Positions 56,001-63,977 of a stretch of DNA of 64,000 nucleotides are shown here, one piece after another. Source of the stretch: Pollutimonas sp. M17. Its GTDB lineage: Bacteria; Pseudomonadota; Gammaproteobacteria; Burkholderiales; Burkholderiaceae_B. The notes below the pieces were generated by a model that ran no database searches, was not told where the DNA came from, and saw only the letters and a program-made list of their open reading frames with translations. Position numbers and translations under genes: made by a program. Positions within the stretch are counted from its first letter, which is position 1, and each line of letters starts with the position of its first letter. The stretch is taken from NCBI RefSeq assembly GCF_025836975.1, contig NZ_CP107548.1, forward strand, positions 2,728,001 to 2,792,000, written 5' to 3'.

Positions 56001-57850
56001 AAGGCCGGCGTCAGATGCGAGACGATGGTGGCGTAGCTGCGCCGCTTGGCAATGATGGCCTCGCCCACATTGCCCATGGTGTACAGATAGATGTGCGGCG
56101 TTTGCCCGATCAGGGCATCGGGCCAATCGTGATCGGACAGGCCCACTTGCTTCCAGGGAGTGAACTCCAGGCTGCCATGGGTGCCGAAGTGCATGATCGC
56201 GTCGGCCTGGAATACGTTGCGCGTCCAAAGATAGGAAGCCAGGTATGGCCAGGGCGGCGCCAGATTCGTGCCATGCACGAGCTTGAACGTGTCGTCCCCG
56301 ATACCCGGCAAGGGTTGCGGCAAGAGCACGATATTGCCCAAGGGAACACGCGCCACGGCGACCTGATCATCCACACGCAGATAGCTGCCTGGCGCAGGAC
56401 CGAATTGCTTGGCGGCCTGGTCGCACAACGATTGCGCGATACTCGCGCCGCACCACGTTTCCAACTGTGCGGCGGATACCAGCGCCGGATGCGAATGGCG
56501 CGCGAAGGCCGCGAAGTCGCCCTTGGCGTAGGGGCCGATATTCGGTCCGCGCTGCTGAAGCAGCCGGGCAAACCCCTGAACCGTATCGGGCAATCCCTCG
56601 ATACGGTAGCCTTGTGCCTTCAGATGCTGGAGCAACGCATACAGGGACGGCACCACCTCCAGGTCGCCCGCGGTCAGTGCGCTTTGACCCGGTCCCTTGT
56701 AATAGTAGATCGCCAGTTTCTTCTGGTCATTGGGCGTGTTCTTGAGCGCCACCGTACGCCGCACGAGACTGGCAAAACGCGCCAGTCGCTCGGGCAAAGC
56801 CCGAAAAACCTTCAAGCCGTTCGCATCGCGCGCCTGCGCCGCGATCACCATGGGTGCAATCGCGCCATCCAGTTCCGGCAGCGTCACCGACATGGTCAAC
56901 AGCCCGCCATCGTAGCTGCGCTGGTCGCGCTCCCAGTCGCTTTGCTCATCGAAAATGGTCAAGGGCGCGAATAGCGGAACATTGCGCCGGGCCAGCCACG
57001 CTTGCGCTTCATCGGCCTGCCCAAGGGTCAGCCGCCCATGAGGCATGTACATCACCGCCGCCGGATCCACCTGCTGCAAGAGCGCCAAGCGACGGCCCAC
57101 CGCCGAGATGGGCACCACATTGAAGCCTTTGGCCTCAAATGCCCGGATCACCGCATCGACGTGTTCGCGATTGGCATTGAAGGGACCGGGCACACTGGTC
57201 AGCAGAGCCAGGCGCGGCCGGCCCGCTTGCCAGCCCGGCTGAGCCTGGCGCCATGCCCGAAAGGCCGCAAAGTCGGTAAACACCGCCGTCTCATCCAGGC
57301 CAAAGAACACGTCCCTGGGCATTTCCTCGGGAGACTGCACGGCAGCGGAAAAAAGAGGCTTGCCATCGAATATGCGGCGCGCATAGTTCAGCAGCTGCGC
57401 ATAGTTTCGCCGTCCCCCGTTACGCAGGTAGCCCGACACGGCATCCAGGTCAGCGCCTTTAAGGTTGCTCACATCGTGGCGCGGGTCGGTCGCGCCATCC
57501 ACGTAGACAGGCGCATCCGAGGCGCCCATCGCACGCAAACGCGCCAGCTGCGCCTCGCCCAGCTTCAGGCCCCGGCCAAAGACAAGCGCCAGGTCGTAGC
57601 CTCCAATGCTGTCCAACTGCTCCGTTTTCAGCGCCTGCACGCGGACGAGAACGTTCGGGCGCGCCTGAATGATGCGCGCGGCCTGAAAGTCCGGATAGTT
57701 CACCAGCACCACGCGCGTCGGCGCGAGCCAATAGTGCCAGACGGCGCCCAACAGGCTCAAGAGCAGCACCGCCACCACACCATACCTGATCGCGCGGCGA
57801 GAGCGCGGCCATAGCGCCGCCCATCGATCAAGCCATCTCGTTCGACTCAT
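53054..57850 (-). CDS. CobN/magnesium-chelatase H-like protein anchored at both ends
   Basis: About 1598 residues from the ATG at 57850 (in-frame ATGs also at 57868 and 57895). It carries the CobN/BchH chelatase fold with HFGTHGSLEFTPWKQVGLSD (metal or tetrapyrrole site region), GTNLAPPWPYLASYLWTRNV and VFGGVNGSYGTGIMGMVEAG. Unlike cobalamin CobN it has an N-terminal basic cluster and span (RAIRYGVVAVLLLSLLGAVW) and a C-terminal span (PASAVLGLLLMLAAVIAWVR). No CobS/CobT or other cobalamin gene is present. Its neighbours (TonB receptor, proton-motor-like proteins, zinc proteins) suggest metal uptake, as proposed for the zinc-starvation cobN-like genes of Pseudomonas. Confidence 0.9.
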   Translation of the reverse strand: MSRTRWLDRWAALWPRSRRAIRYGVVAVLLLSLLGAVWHYWLAPTRVVLVNYPDFQAARIIQARPNVLVRVQALKTEQLDSIGGYDLALVFGRGLKLGEAQLARLRAMGASDAPVYVDGATDPRHDVSNLKGADLDAVSGYLRNGGRRNYAQLLNYARRIFDGKPLFSAAVQSPEEMPRDVFFGLDETAVFTDFAAFRAWRQAQPGWQAGRPRLALLTSVPGPFNANREHVDAVIRAFEAKGFNVVPISAVGRRLALLQQVDPAAVMYMPHGRLTLGQADEAQAWLARRNVPLFAPLTIFDEQSDWERDQRSYDGGLLTMSVTLPELDGAIAPMVIAAQARDANGLKVFRALPERLARFASLVRRTVALKNTPNDQKKLAIYYYKGPGQSALTAGDLEVVPSLYALLQHLKAQGYRIEGLPDTVQGFARLLQQRGPNIGPYAKGDFAAFARHSHPALVSAAQLETWCGASIAQSLCDQAAKQFGPAPGSYLRVDDQVAVARVPLGNIVLLPQPLPGIGDDTFKLVHGTNLAPPWPYLASYLWTRNVFQADAIMHFGTHGSLEFTPWKQVGLSDHDWPDALIGQTPHIYLYTMGNVGEAIIAKRRSYATIVSHLTPAFREGGAQGGAKQLADRLQAWDHAESPALKAEYAKDTQRQAIALTLHEDLGFPADAAWSVDQLHKLADHVETLEHAKITAGLYTLGVAYALDDQRASARLMGRDALIQALAELDVARGVAVRAQLDSAAWLAEHYRGRADALITQASAAGAESAQVLARVVSDSELRRAQAWEHAQQKPSDEDLVKGFMNLGASRSSDGASQRMQAATDDGTLLRHLVRAASDPEKRAFLLALRSDKKFKQAMRTLDPQALEKARSVARAIPAMARGLDIATDSDVRALLLAMRADSARAKVLDLLNDPAILARAQKQAGQQRQALAERARAELPRLERMSGQQLAQRTASMDEAQLRDTLAAIRFWREAPTLPEDLKTRLTGALPALEGMQRELEHELEHELARREERERAFAQAVLTLRDRLAAIPGYQKLLAASPARELAALDNALAGGFTPPSSGGDPIANPDALPTGRNLFSIDAEKTPSEQAWRVGVRLADQLLAEHRAGHDGAWPRKVAFTLWAGDFIQTEGVALAQILYLLGVEPVRDPFGRIASLRLVPQAELARPRIDVVVQTSGQLRDLAASRLYLINQAVALAAGARDEDNAVAQGVRAVERELKDRGLSPMDARRFASVRVFGGVNGSYGTGIMGMVEAGDRWRDASQVAHTYLNNMGAAFGEGDLWGAFRPGVFEAALAGTDMVIQPLQSNTWGPISLDHVYEFMGGLNLAVREVTGKDPAAYFSDLRNPSRPIVREAGAAIAVEARATLLNPAYIEAMTKGGASSAETFAETFRNVYGWNVMKPSVIRPTLWDALYQTYVQDTQNLGLHAFFEKTNPYALQEMTAVMLETARKGYWQPGERVLRSVANLHADLVSRFGASGTGFVNDNRALRAFIAQQLEAAQRQPYEDSLQQANEGALIDIDKGVVLSKEGGSAGQSPAERDAGLEPSPVTKTKSAETPPAWRGPAIPASAVLGLLLMLAAVIAWVRWRHAVAGRDA

Positions 57851-57876
57851 GATTTTTCTTTTCACCATCAATAATG

Positions 57877-57894
57877 TGATGTTATAACATATCA
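57877..57894. promoter_or_regulatory. Candidate Zur box between the cobN-like gene and the TonB receptor gene
   Basis: The perfect palindrome ATGTTATAACAT at 57879-57890 sits in a short AT-rich spacer between divergent genes. The 14 bases GTTATAACATATCA at 57881-57894 recur on the opposite strand at 60288-60301. The core resembles the proteobacterial Zur operator (GTTATA dyad). Confidence 0.7.
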
Positions 57895-57921
57895 TTTTTT
57901 AACACACTCTTACGGCCTCAC

Positions 57922-60201
57922 ATGATTCGATCCCACCACTGGACGCCTCTTGCACTGGCGCTTGCCGGCGCTTTCTCACACGGTGCGCATGCGCAAGACA
58001 GCCCCTTTTCCCATGCACAAACGTCCACGACACACACAGCGCAACTAGCCCCCGTAGTGGTCACCGCCACCCGCCAGTCAACCGAAGCCTTGACGACGCC
58101 GGCCACCATCAGCGTCATCGACCAGGCGCAGATGCAGGAAAACCTTGTCACCGATTTCGGCGAACTTTTCCGCTACGAGCCGGGCATAGCCGTCAAGCGC
58201 GAGCCGCGAGGCCGAGGCGGGGAAGCGGGGATTGAAGTGCGTGGCATCGGCGGACAGCGCCTGGCAATGCTGGTGGATGGGGTGAGGCTGCCCAATGGCT
58301 ACGCAGCCGCGGGCGCCAATCTGGGCCAGCTCAAGCTGGATCCGGCTTCGCTCTCGCGCGTGGAAGCCTTGCGCGGTCCGGCATCGAGCCTGTACGGCAG
58401 TGACGCGCTGGCCGGTGTCGTGCTGTTCCGCACCCTGTCTCCAGCCGACTTTCTGGATGATGCACGCAACTTCGCAGGCAATGCCTCGATCGGCTACGAC
58501 GGCGCCGATAACAGCCGCTCGGCCACCGCGAACCTCGCATTTCGCGCCGGTCCCACGCAGAACCTGATCTCGGTGGCCGCTCGCGAAGGCCATGAACTGG
58601 AAAACAACGACACCAGCGCCGTGCCCAATCCGCAAGACTTCCGACAGCAGAACGTGCTGCTCAAATCAATCTTCGATCTGGGTGCGTCACAAACGCTCAC
58701 GCTGACCGGCGAGCACTACACGCAAAGCGTCAAGACGGACCAGGACTCGCTTGCCGGGCCGATCGCCGGGGGCACACGCATCAACCGCAGCACGGCGGAC
58801 GACGACAGCACGCGTTCGCGCCTGGGGCTGGCCTACCGCTGGGATGCCCGGGCCGGATGGTTTGATACGCTGAAAGCGCAGATCGACTATCAGCGCAGCA
58901 CCAGCAAGGAACGCACGGCCGAGCGTCGTCAGCCGCCGGGCGCATCGCCGGTCCTGCTGCGCGAAACCCTGCTCTCGTACCGCGAACCGCAATGGTCGGG
59001 CTCGTTTCAGCTCGACGGCCACGCGGCGACCGGCGCCCTCGCCCATCGCTGGGTGGCGGGCGTTGACCTGCTGTCCAAATCGATCAGCTTCTACAACGAT
59101 GCCAACCAGCGCATGGCCGCCGGAGGCGCCTCCACCAAGGTGATCGACGGCGACGTCTACCCGCGCAAGATCGCGCCGGACACCGATGTACGCAATATCG
59201 GTGTATTCCTTCAGGACGAGATCGCTTTTGGCGACGGGCGCTTGAAACTCACACCCAGCCTGCGCTACGACTATTACAAGCTATCGCCCAAGCCCGATGC
59301 CGAGTTTGCCAACGTCAACGTGGCCAACAGCGAGCCGGTGGGTTTATCCAAAAGCGCGCTTACGCCGCGCTTGGGGCTTAGTTACGAATGGCGCCCAAGG
59401 CAAGTCGTCTATGCCAACTATGTCACCGGTTTCCGGATGCCCACCTATGATCAATTGAACCGGATCGGCCAGGTGCCCGTGGCCACCTTCATCCATGATT
59501 TCATTCCTGCTCCAGACCTCAATCCCGAGCGCAGCCGGGGGGTGGAACTGGGCATTCGCGGCGAGTCCGAGCTGGGCACATATGAATTGACGGGGTATTA
59601 CAACCGATACAAGGATTTCATCGACACCCAGATGATCGCCTATATCCCCCCTGGGGCAAGCGGTGGTCCACGCGCCATCCGCCGCTTTCAGTCGCGCAAT
59701 ATCGGCGAGGTCGAAATCTATGGCATCGAGGCCAAAGGCTCGCTGTCGCTGAACCCATGGCTCGACAGCAAAGACCGATGGCGCCTGATAGGCGCAGCCC
59801 AGTGGTCGATGGGCAATGACCTGAGCAACGACCAGCCTTTGAATAGCGTGCAGCCCTTCAGGCTGGTCGCGGGCCTGGCTTGGGATGCCGCGGGCGGCGG
59901 ATATGGCGCCCGGTTGACCAGCACCTTGGTCTCAGCCAAAAAACGGGTCAACAAAGATTTGACGCAAACCGGCCCCACCGCCCCGGTGCCCTTGACCACC
60001 GCCGGCTACACGACGGTTGATATGACTGGCTACATGCGCCTGGGCAAGCAGGCCACGCTCAATCTTGCAGTGTTCAATCTCTTTGACCGCAGATACTACG
60101 ATTGGTCGAGGGTCAGCGGCTTGACCGGCAACGACGCCCGACTTGCCGCTTACACTTCGCCGGGGCGAACGATCTCGGCGAATCTGCGGATGGAGTTCTA
60201 A
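57922..60201 (+). CDS. TonB-dependent outer-membrane receptor
   Basis: A 759-residue receptor. Signal peptide MIRSHHWTPLALALAGAFSH to about AHAQ, then a TonB-box-like segment (APVVVTATRQS), the plug domain (GIEVRGIGGQRLAMLVDGVR, VEALRGPASSLYGSDALAGV) and a 22-stranded-type barrel whose last strand ends in aromatic Phe (RTISANLRMEF). It is divergent from the cobN-like operon across a 70-base spacer with a Zur-like palindrome. Its ligand is probably a zinc or other metal complex; haem and cobalamin are less likely because no other genes for them are present. Confidence 0.93.
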   Translation: MIRSHHWTPLALALAGAFSHGAHAQDSPFSHAQTSTTHTAQLAPVVVTATRQSTEALTTPATISVIDQAQMQENLVTDFGELFRYEPGIAVKREPRGRGGEAGIEVRGIGGQRLAMLVDGVRLPNGYAAAGANLGQLKLDPASLSRVEALRGPASSLYGSDALAGVVLFRTLSPADFLDDARNFAGNASIGYDGADNSRSATANLAFRAGPTQNLISVAAREGHELENNDTSAVPNPQDFRQQNVLLKSIFDLGASQTLTLTGEHYTQSVKTDQDSLAGPIAGGTRINRSTADDDSTRSRLGLAYRWDARAGWFDTLKAQIDYQRSTSKERTAERRQPPGASPVLLRETLLSYREPQWSGSFQLDGHAATGALAHRWVAGVDLLSKSISFYNDANQRMAAGGASTKVIDGDVYPRKIAPDTDVRNIGVFLQDEIAFGDGRLKLTPSLRYDYYKLSPKPDAEFANVNVANSEPVGLSKSALTPRLGLSYEWRPRQVVYANYVTGFRMPTYDQLNRIGQVPVATFIHDFIPAPDLNPERSRGVELGIRGESELGTYELTGYYNRYKDFIDTQMIAYIPPGASGGPRAIRRFQSRNIGEVEIYGIEAKGSLSLNPWLDSKDRWRLIGAAQWSMGNDLSNDQPLNSVQPFRLVAGLAWDAAGGGYGARLTSTLVSAKKRVNKDLTQTGPTAPVPLTTAGYTTVDMTGYMRLGKQATLNLAVFNLFDRRYYDWSRVSGLTGNDARLAAYTSPGRTISANLRMEF

Positions 60202-60347
60202 GAAGAAAAGAATGGGGCCGCGTGCCGGACGCTGTCGTGCAATTCGATGACAGCTTCGCAATTCAGGCACACCGAGCGGCTCTGTATTGATATGTTATAA
60301 CGTTTCATATAAGCTTTTATAACTCTGCGATCGAAGAAAGGCATCCC
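60202..60347 (+). promoter_or_regulatory. znuA-like gene upstream region with Zur-like box
   Basis: The dyad GTTATAAC at 60294-60301 lies within a 14-base match to the site at 57881-57894, here on the minus strand. It is 47 bases before the znuA-like start, with an additional TATAAC at 60317-60322. Confidence 0.65.
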
Positions 60348-61391
60348 ATGTTCAAATCAACAAAGCGTGCCAGTATGGCCGGCCTTGCCGCGCTGGCCTT
60401 ACTGGTGTGGCCGCAAGCCAATGCTCACGAACTGCACGTCGTCTCCACGTTTTCCATCATCAGCGATTTCGCCAGGAACGTGGGTGGCGAGCGGATCACC
60501 CTGACCACATTGGTCGGTCCGAGTGGCGACGCTCATTCGTATGAACCCAAACCGACTGACGCGGTAGCCATCGGCCAGGCCGACGTGGTGCTGGCCAATG
60601 GCCTGCACTTTGAAGGCTTTCTTGACCGCTTGGTCCGTGCATCGGGCAGCACGGCCCCGGTAATAACACTTACCCAAGGTGTCGAGCTGCTGCGCAATAC
60701 CGAGGAAGAAAATGACGGTCACGGCGAGCATGGCCACGATCACGGTCACGACCACGATGACCATGAACATGGCCCGCAGGATCACGCGGAAGAACCAGCC
60801 AGCTCACACGATCACGGCCATGAAAAGAAGCATGCCCATCACCATCACCATCACCACGGCGAGTATGACCCGCATGCCTGGCAGTCTGTGCGCAATGCGC
60901 AGATTTACGTGAACAATATCGCCGAGGCTTTCTGCGCCGCCGATGCGGCCGGTTGCCCAAGCTACCGGGCGAATGCCAGAACATACGATGAGAAGCTGCG
61001 GGCGCTGGACGCCGAGCTTGAAGTCACCGTGGCGCAAATCCCTGCCGCCCAACGCACGATCATCACTTCGCACGATGCCTTCGGCTATCTGGGACGCGCA
61101 TACGGCCTTCAATTTCTGGCTCCACAAGGCGTCAGCACCGAATCAGAAGCCTCCGCCGCGGGCGTCGCCTCATTGATACAACAGATCAAGGACCAGAAGG
61201 CATCGGCCATCTTTCTTGAAAACGTCAGCAATCCTCGGCTGATCCAGCAAATAGCCAACGAGATGGGCATGAAGATTGGCGGCAAGCTCTATTCCGACGC
61301 CTTGTCAGCAGCGGATGCCCCCGCCTCTACCTATATCGACATGATGCGGCATAATGTCAGTACGATTCGGGACGCCGCCCTGGGGCGATGA
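60348..61391 (+). CDS. znuA: ZnuA-like zinc ABC transporter substrate-binding protein
   Basis: A 347-residue periplasmic zinc receptor. Signal peptide ends near ANAHE, then LHVVSTFSIISDFARNVGGE, the first ligand His63 in SGDAHSYEP, and a long His/Asp-rich loop at residues 124-170 (with a run of seven His), then YDPHAWQS (His176) and IITSHDAFGYLGRAYG. This is the standard ZnuA arrangement. No znuB or znuC is adjacent, so the permease and ATPase are elsewhere. It probably shares the Zur-like control. Confidence 0.95.
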   Translation: MFKSTKRASMAGLAALALLVWPQANAHELHVVSTFSIISDFARNVGGERITLTTLVGPSGDAHSYEPKPTDAVAIGQADVVLANGLHFEGFLDRLVRASGSTAPVITLTQGVELLRNTEEENDGHGEHGHDHGHDHDDHEHGPQDHAEEPASSHDHGHEKKHAHHHHHHHGEYDPHAWQSVRNAQIYVNNIAEAFCAADAAGCPSYRANARTYDEKLRALDAELEVTVAQIPAAQRTIITSHDAFGYLGRAYGLQFLAPQGVSTESEASAAGVASLIQQIKDQKASAIFLENVSNPRLIQQIANEMGMKIGGKLYSDALSAADAPASTYIDMMRHNVSTIRDAALGR

Positions 61392-61455
61392 AGGCCCGGA
61401 AACCGCTCAATCCCGATCGAAACTCAACTCAGGCCAATCGCAAGACCCACACCAC

Positions 61456-62082
61456 GTGAATAGACCACTCGCTGCGCTGGCTTTAGCGCTTGCGCCGTTC
61501 AGCCTGCACGCCCACCCGCATGCCTGGATCGACGTGCGAAGCACGGTCGTCCTGTCGGCCGAAGGGCTGATCACCGCCATTGAAGAGGAATGGCTGTTCG
61601 ATGACCTGTACAGTGCGGCCATCCTGGAAGGCCTGAGGGAAGACAGCCCTGAGAAAAAAGCCGTGGTGAGTGACTTTGCCGCCGAGGTCATCGACAATCT
61701 GGGCCCGTATGGCTATTTCATGCGCATCACAGCCAATGGCCGTCCGATCAGATTGAATACCGTTACCCAGTTCAAAAGTGAAATGAAGGGCGAGCAGTTG
61801 CAGTTGTCTTTTACCGCCCCGCTGGCCCAGCCCGTAGACCCCCTGCGCGATGACGTCGGCTTCTCCGTGTACGACCCCACTTATTTCATTCAGATGACGC
61901 ATCGGCCGGAAGAGCCGCCAACCATCAGGAGCGATAAACAATACCCTTGCCGGGCGCAGGTGGTACCGCCCAATCCGACCGCGGAAGACATTGCACGGGC
62001 GTTCGCCCTGGACCGTGGCGCGACGCCCGAAGAGGGCCTGGGCGACCTTTTCGCGGAAAAGGTGCATATCCAATGCGACTGA
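61456..62082 (+). CDS. DUF1007 family protein, secreted
   Basis: A 208-residue protein with GTG start at 61456 (no strong ribosome site) and signal peptide (RPLAALALALAPFSLHAHP). The mature start HPHAWIDVRSTVVLSAEGLI is the DUF1007 hallmark, with His-rich metal-binding character, and EEWLFDDLYSAAILEGLRED follows. DUF1007 proteins commonly accompany NicO/RcnA-type permeases, as here, where the permease start overlaps this gene by 10 bases. Probably a periplasmic metal chaperone. Confidence 0.9.
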   Translation: MNRPLAALALALAPFSLHAHPHAWIDVRSTVVLSAEGLITAIEEEWLFDDLYSAAILEGLREDSPEKKAVVSDFAAEVIDNLGPYGYFMRITANGRPIRLNTVTQFKSEMKGEQLQLSFTAPLAQPVDPLRDDVGFSVYDPTYFIQMTHRPEEPPTIRSDKQYPCRAQVVPPNPTAEDIARAFALDRGATPEEGLGDLFAEKVHIQCD

Positions 62083-63056
62083 TGCGCGGACCCTCTGTGC
62101 GCGTACTGGCCATTTGTGCACTTGCGGGCGCGCTGTCGATTCTCATGTGGGGGTTGCTGAACCATTATGCCGTGTGGAGCAGGCTTCTGGCCTGGGTCAT
62201 GACCACGCAGGCCGCGTTGCACCAGAAGCTCGCCTGGACCATACGCCTGGTGGCCGAGCATGGCTGGACGGCAAGCTGGCCGCTCATCGGCATCAGCCTG
62301 CTCTACGGTATCTTCCATGCCGCCGGGCCGGGGCACGGCAAAGCGGTGATCGCGACCTACCTGGGTACAAGCAGTACGCGGCTGCGCCGTGGCCTGTTCC
62401 TGTCGATCTCGTCGGCCATTGTTCAAGGCCTGGCGGCGGTGGTGCTTGTGGAAGTCGCGGCGAACGTGCTGGGCTACACATTGCGGCGCACCCATGGCGC
62501 CGCCGGCCAGTTGGAAAACGTCAGCTTCGCCCTGGTTGCGCTGCTGGGCTCGGTGCTGGCCCTGCGCAGTGCCAGAGGGCTGTATCGCCGCTGGCGCCAA
62601 TTCAAACGAAACACGGGCTCCTTATTTTCAAGCGGCGGCGGATTGCAGGCATACTGTGCGGAGTGCGGCGGCCCGCATCAACTGACTCGCGAGCATCTGG
62701 ATCAAGCCCTGACCTGGCGTACCGCGATCCCCATCATCCTGGCGATCGGGATGCGGCCTTGCACCGGGGCAATACTCGTGCTGCTTGTCGCCCATTCGTT
62801 CGGCTTGCGCTGGGCCGGCATTGCCGCCGTGCTGGCCATGTCGCTCGGTACGGCTGCAACCGTGAGCCTGCTGGCCACCGCCACCGTGTCGTTTCGGCAT
62901 GTGACGCTGCGATATTTCCAGCACGGCCGTGCCGCTTCGCATCGCGCGGGGTTTGTTTTCGACCTGCTGGGCCTGCTTGGCGGAGCGGCAATTGGCCTCA
63001 TGGGAGCCGGCCTTCTCCAGCAGGGGCTGAACACCGCTCCGCATCCGCTTTTGTAG
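62073..63056 (+). CDS. NicO/RcnA-type nickel-cobalt (or zinc) permease
   Basis: A 327-residue inner-membrane protein. GIFHAAGPGHGKAVIATYLG is the family's metal-binding membrane motif, and RTAIPIILAIGMRPCTGAIL is the second signature; six or so spans are visible. It overlaps the DUF1007 gene, so the two form one unit. Family members move Ni2+ or Co2+ in or out; with ZnuA and DUF1007 under a Zur-like site, zinc is possible. Direction of transport is not known from the sequence. Confidence 0.88.
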   Translation: MRLMRGPSVRVLAICALAGALSILMWGLLNHYAVWSRLLAWVMTTQAALHQKLAWTIRLVAEHGWTASWPLIGISLLYGIFHAAGPGHGKAVIATYLGTSSTRLRRGLFLSISSAIVQGLAAVVLVEVAANVLGYTLRRTHGAAGQLENVSFALVALLGSVLALRSARGLYRRWRQFKRNTGSLFSSGGGLQAYCAECGGPHQLTREHLDQALTWRTAIPIILAIGMRPCTGAILVLLVAHSFGLRWAGIAAVLAMSLGTAATVSLLATATVSFRHVTLRYFQHGRAASHRAGFVFDLLGLLGGAAIGLMGAGLLQQGLNTAPHPLL

Positions 63057-63359
63057 CGTGCCAAGTCCGGCTGGCGGGTCCACGGTACGCGGTTTGCTGC
63101 TTCTCCGCAAATCTGTTGGCGACCCGCCTTTCCCAGATGTCCGGCGCCGCCACACTGATACAATCCATCGCAACGGCGCCGGCCATCTGAAACCAGGCCA
63201 GGATCGAGACCAAGCTGCCCATGCGGAAAATCGCGAGTTGTCTAATATCAATATGATGCATGTCCGGTCCTGCGCTTCAGTTCACAAGGGCCCAAACTCA
63301 GGTTTGGGCTCTTTGTTTTGCGCGCGCCAATTTCCTTGGACGATGAAAGGACGCAGGCA
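63057..63359. other. Intergenic region after the NicO-type gene
   Basis: About 300 bases with no gene I accept. It ends with the terminator at 63287-63312, which probably closes the TonB/znuA/DUF1007/NicO unit. Confidence 0.5.
63287..63312 (+). terminator. Terminator of the zinc locus
   Basis: An 11-base stem with one G-T pair (AGGGCCCAAAC at 63287-63297 with GTTTGGGCTCT at 63302-63312) followed by TTGTTTTG. Its sequence resembles the tRNA-Gly terminator. Confidence 0.75.
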
Positions 63360-63977
63360 ATGAACATTGCATTGATTCTGTTGATGATTGTTGTGGCCTG
63401 GCGAGTGCTGTGCCTGCGTTACCAGCGCACGCACATTGCCTTGCTGGGGCGGCATTTGGCCGGCTTCCAGCTTGAGCGCCACATGGAAACGCTGACGCAG
63501 GGCTATACCCGCGCCATCCACGAGAAAGCTGAAACACGCCAGATACAGGTGCTGGAAACCTTCGCCCAGACTGAACGCACTGTGGCGGCCCAAGTTCAGT
63601 CGCTGGCCGACGCGATGCAAAAGGAAAGCGCACAGGCCGCCAGCATCGGCTCGCTCCCGTTCTGCGTGCCTTATGCCGAACTTTTTCTTCCCAATCTGAC
63701 GCGGGATTTCCGTGAGTTGCTGCGTATCCATGCAATCGGATTGCGCCATGTGGTGGACAACGAAGACAGCCTGGATATCAAGAACCGCGCCTACCACCTT
63801 TCGGCTGAGCTGTATCTGCTGCAGCACAGCTGCCACTGGTTTTGCAAATCCCGTGGCGTGGCCGATACGCGGCTGGCGCTGCGGCATCAAGTCACCCACC
63901 AGAAAGTGCTGGAATCGGTGTCGGCCACGACCCGCTCGGCTTATCTGCGGTGGCTGGGGGATGCCAATGAGCGGTAG
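63360..63977 (+). CDS. Membrane-anchored protein of unknown function
   Basis: A 205-residue protein with an N-terminal membrane span (MNIALILLMIVVAWRVLCLR), then a long, probably helical, charged region (ERHMETLTQGYTRAIHEKAE, ETFAQTERTVAAQVQSLADA) and a C-terminal part with Cys and His residues (LLQHSCHWFCKSRG). The ATG at 63360 has AAAGGA upstream; an in-frame ATG at 63318 is possible but overlaps the terminator stem region's end. I do not recognise the family. It follows the zinc-locus terminator, so it is probably an independent unit. Confidence 0.7.
   Translation: MNIALILLMIVVAWRVLCLRYQRTHIALLGRHLAGFQLERHMETLTQGYTRAIHEKAETRQIQVLETFAQTERTVAAQVQSLADAMQKESAQAASIGSLPFCVPYAELFLPNLTRDFRELLRIHAIGLRHVVDNEDSLDIKNRAYHLSAELYLLQHSCHWFCKSRGVADTRLALRHQVTHQKVLESVSATTRSAYLRWLGDANER

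Noticed and set aside
54791-56974. A 727-codon open frame on the plus strand inside the cobN-like gene
   Set aside because: Arg/Gln/Gly-rich antisense shadow without a recognisable domain; the minus-strand chelatase is clearly the gene.
57851-57921. Cobalamin riboswitch before the TonB receptor or cobN-like gene
   Set aside because: The spacer is only about 70 bases and AT-rich, too short for the riboswitch; it contains the Zur-like palindrome instead.
62998-63261. An 87-codon minus-strand frame with a hydrophobic start after the NicO-type gene
   Set aside because: Overlaps the end of a confident gene, with no ribosome site or conserved motif.
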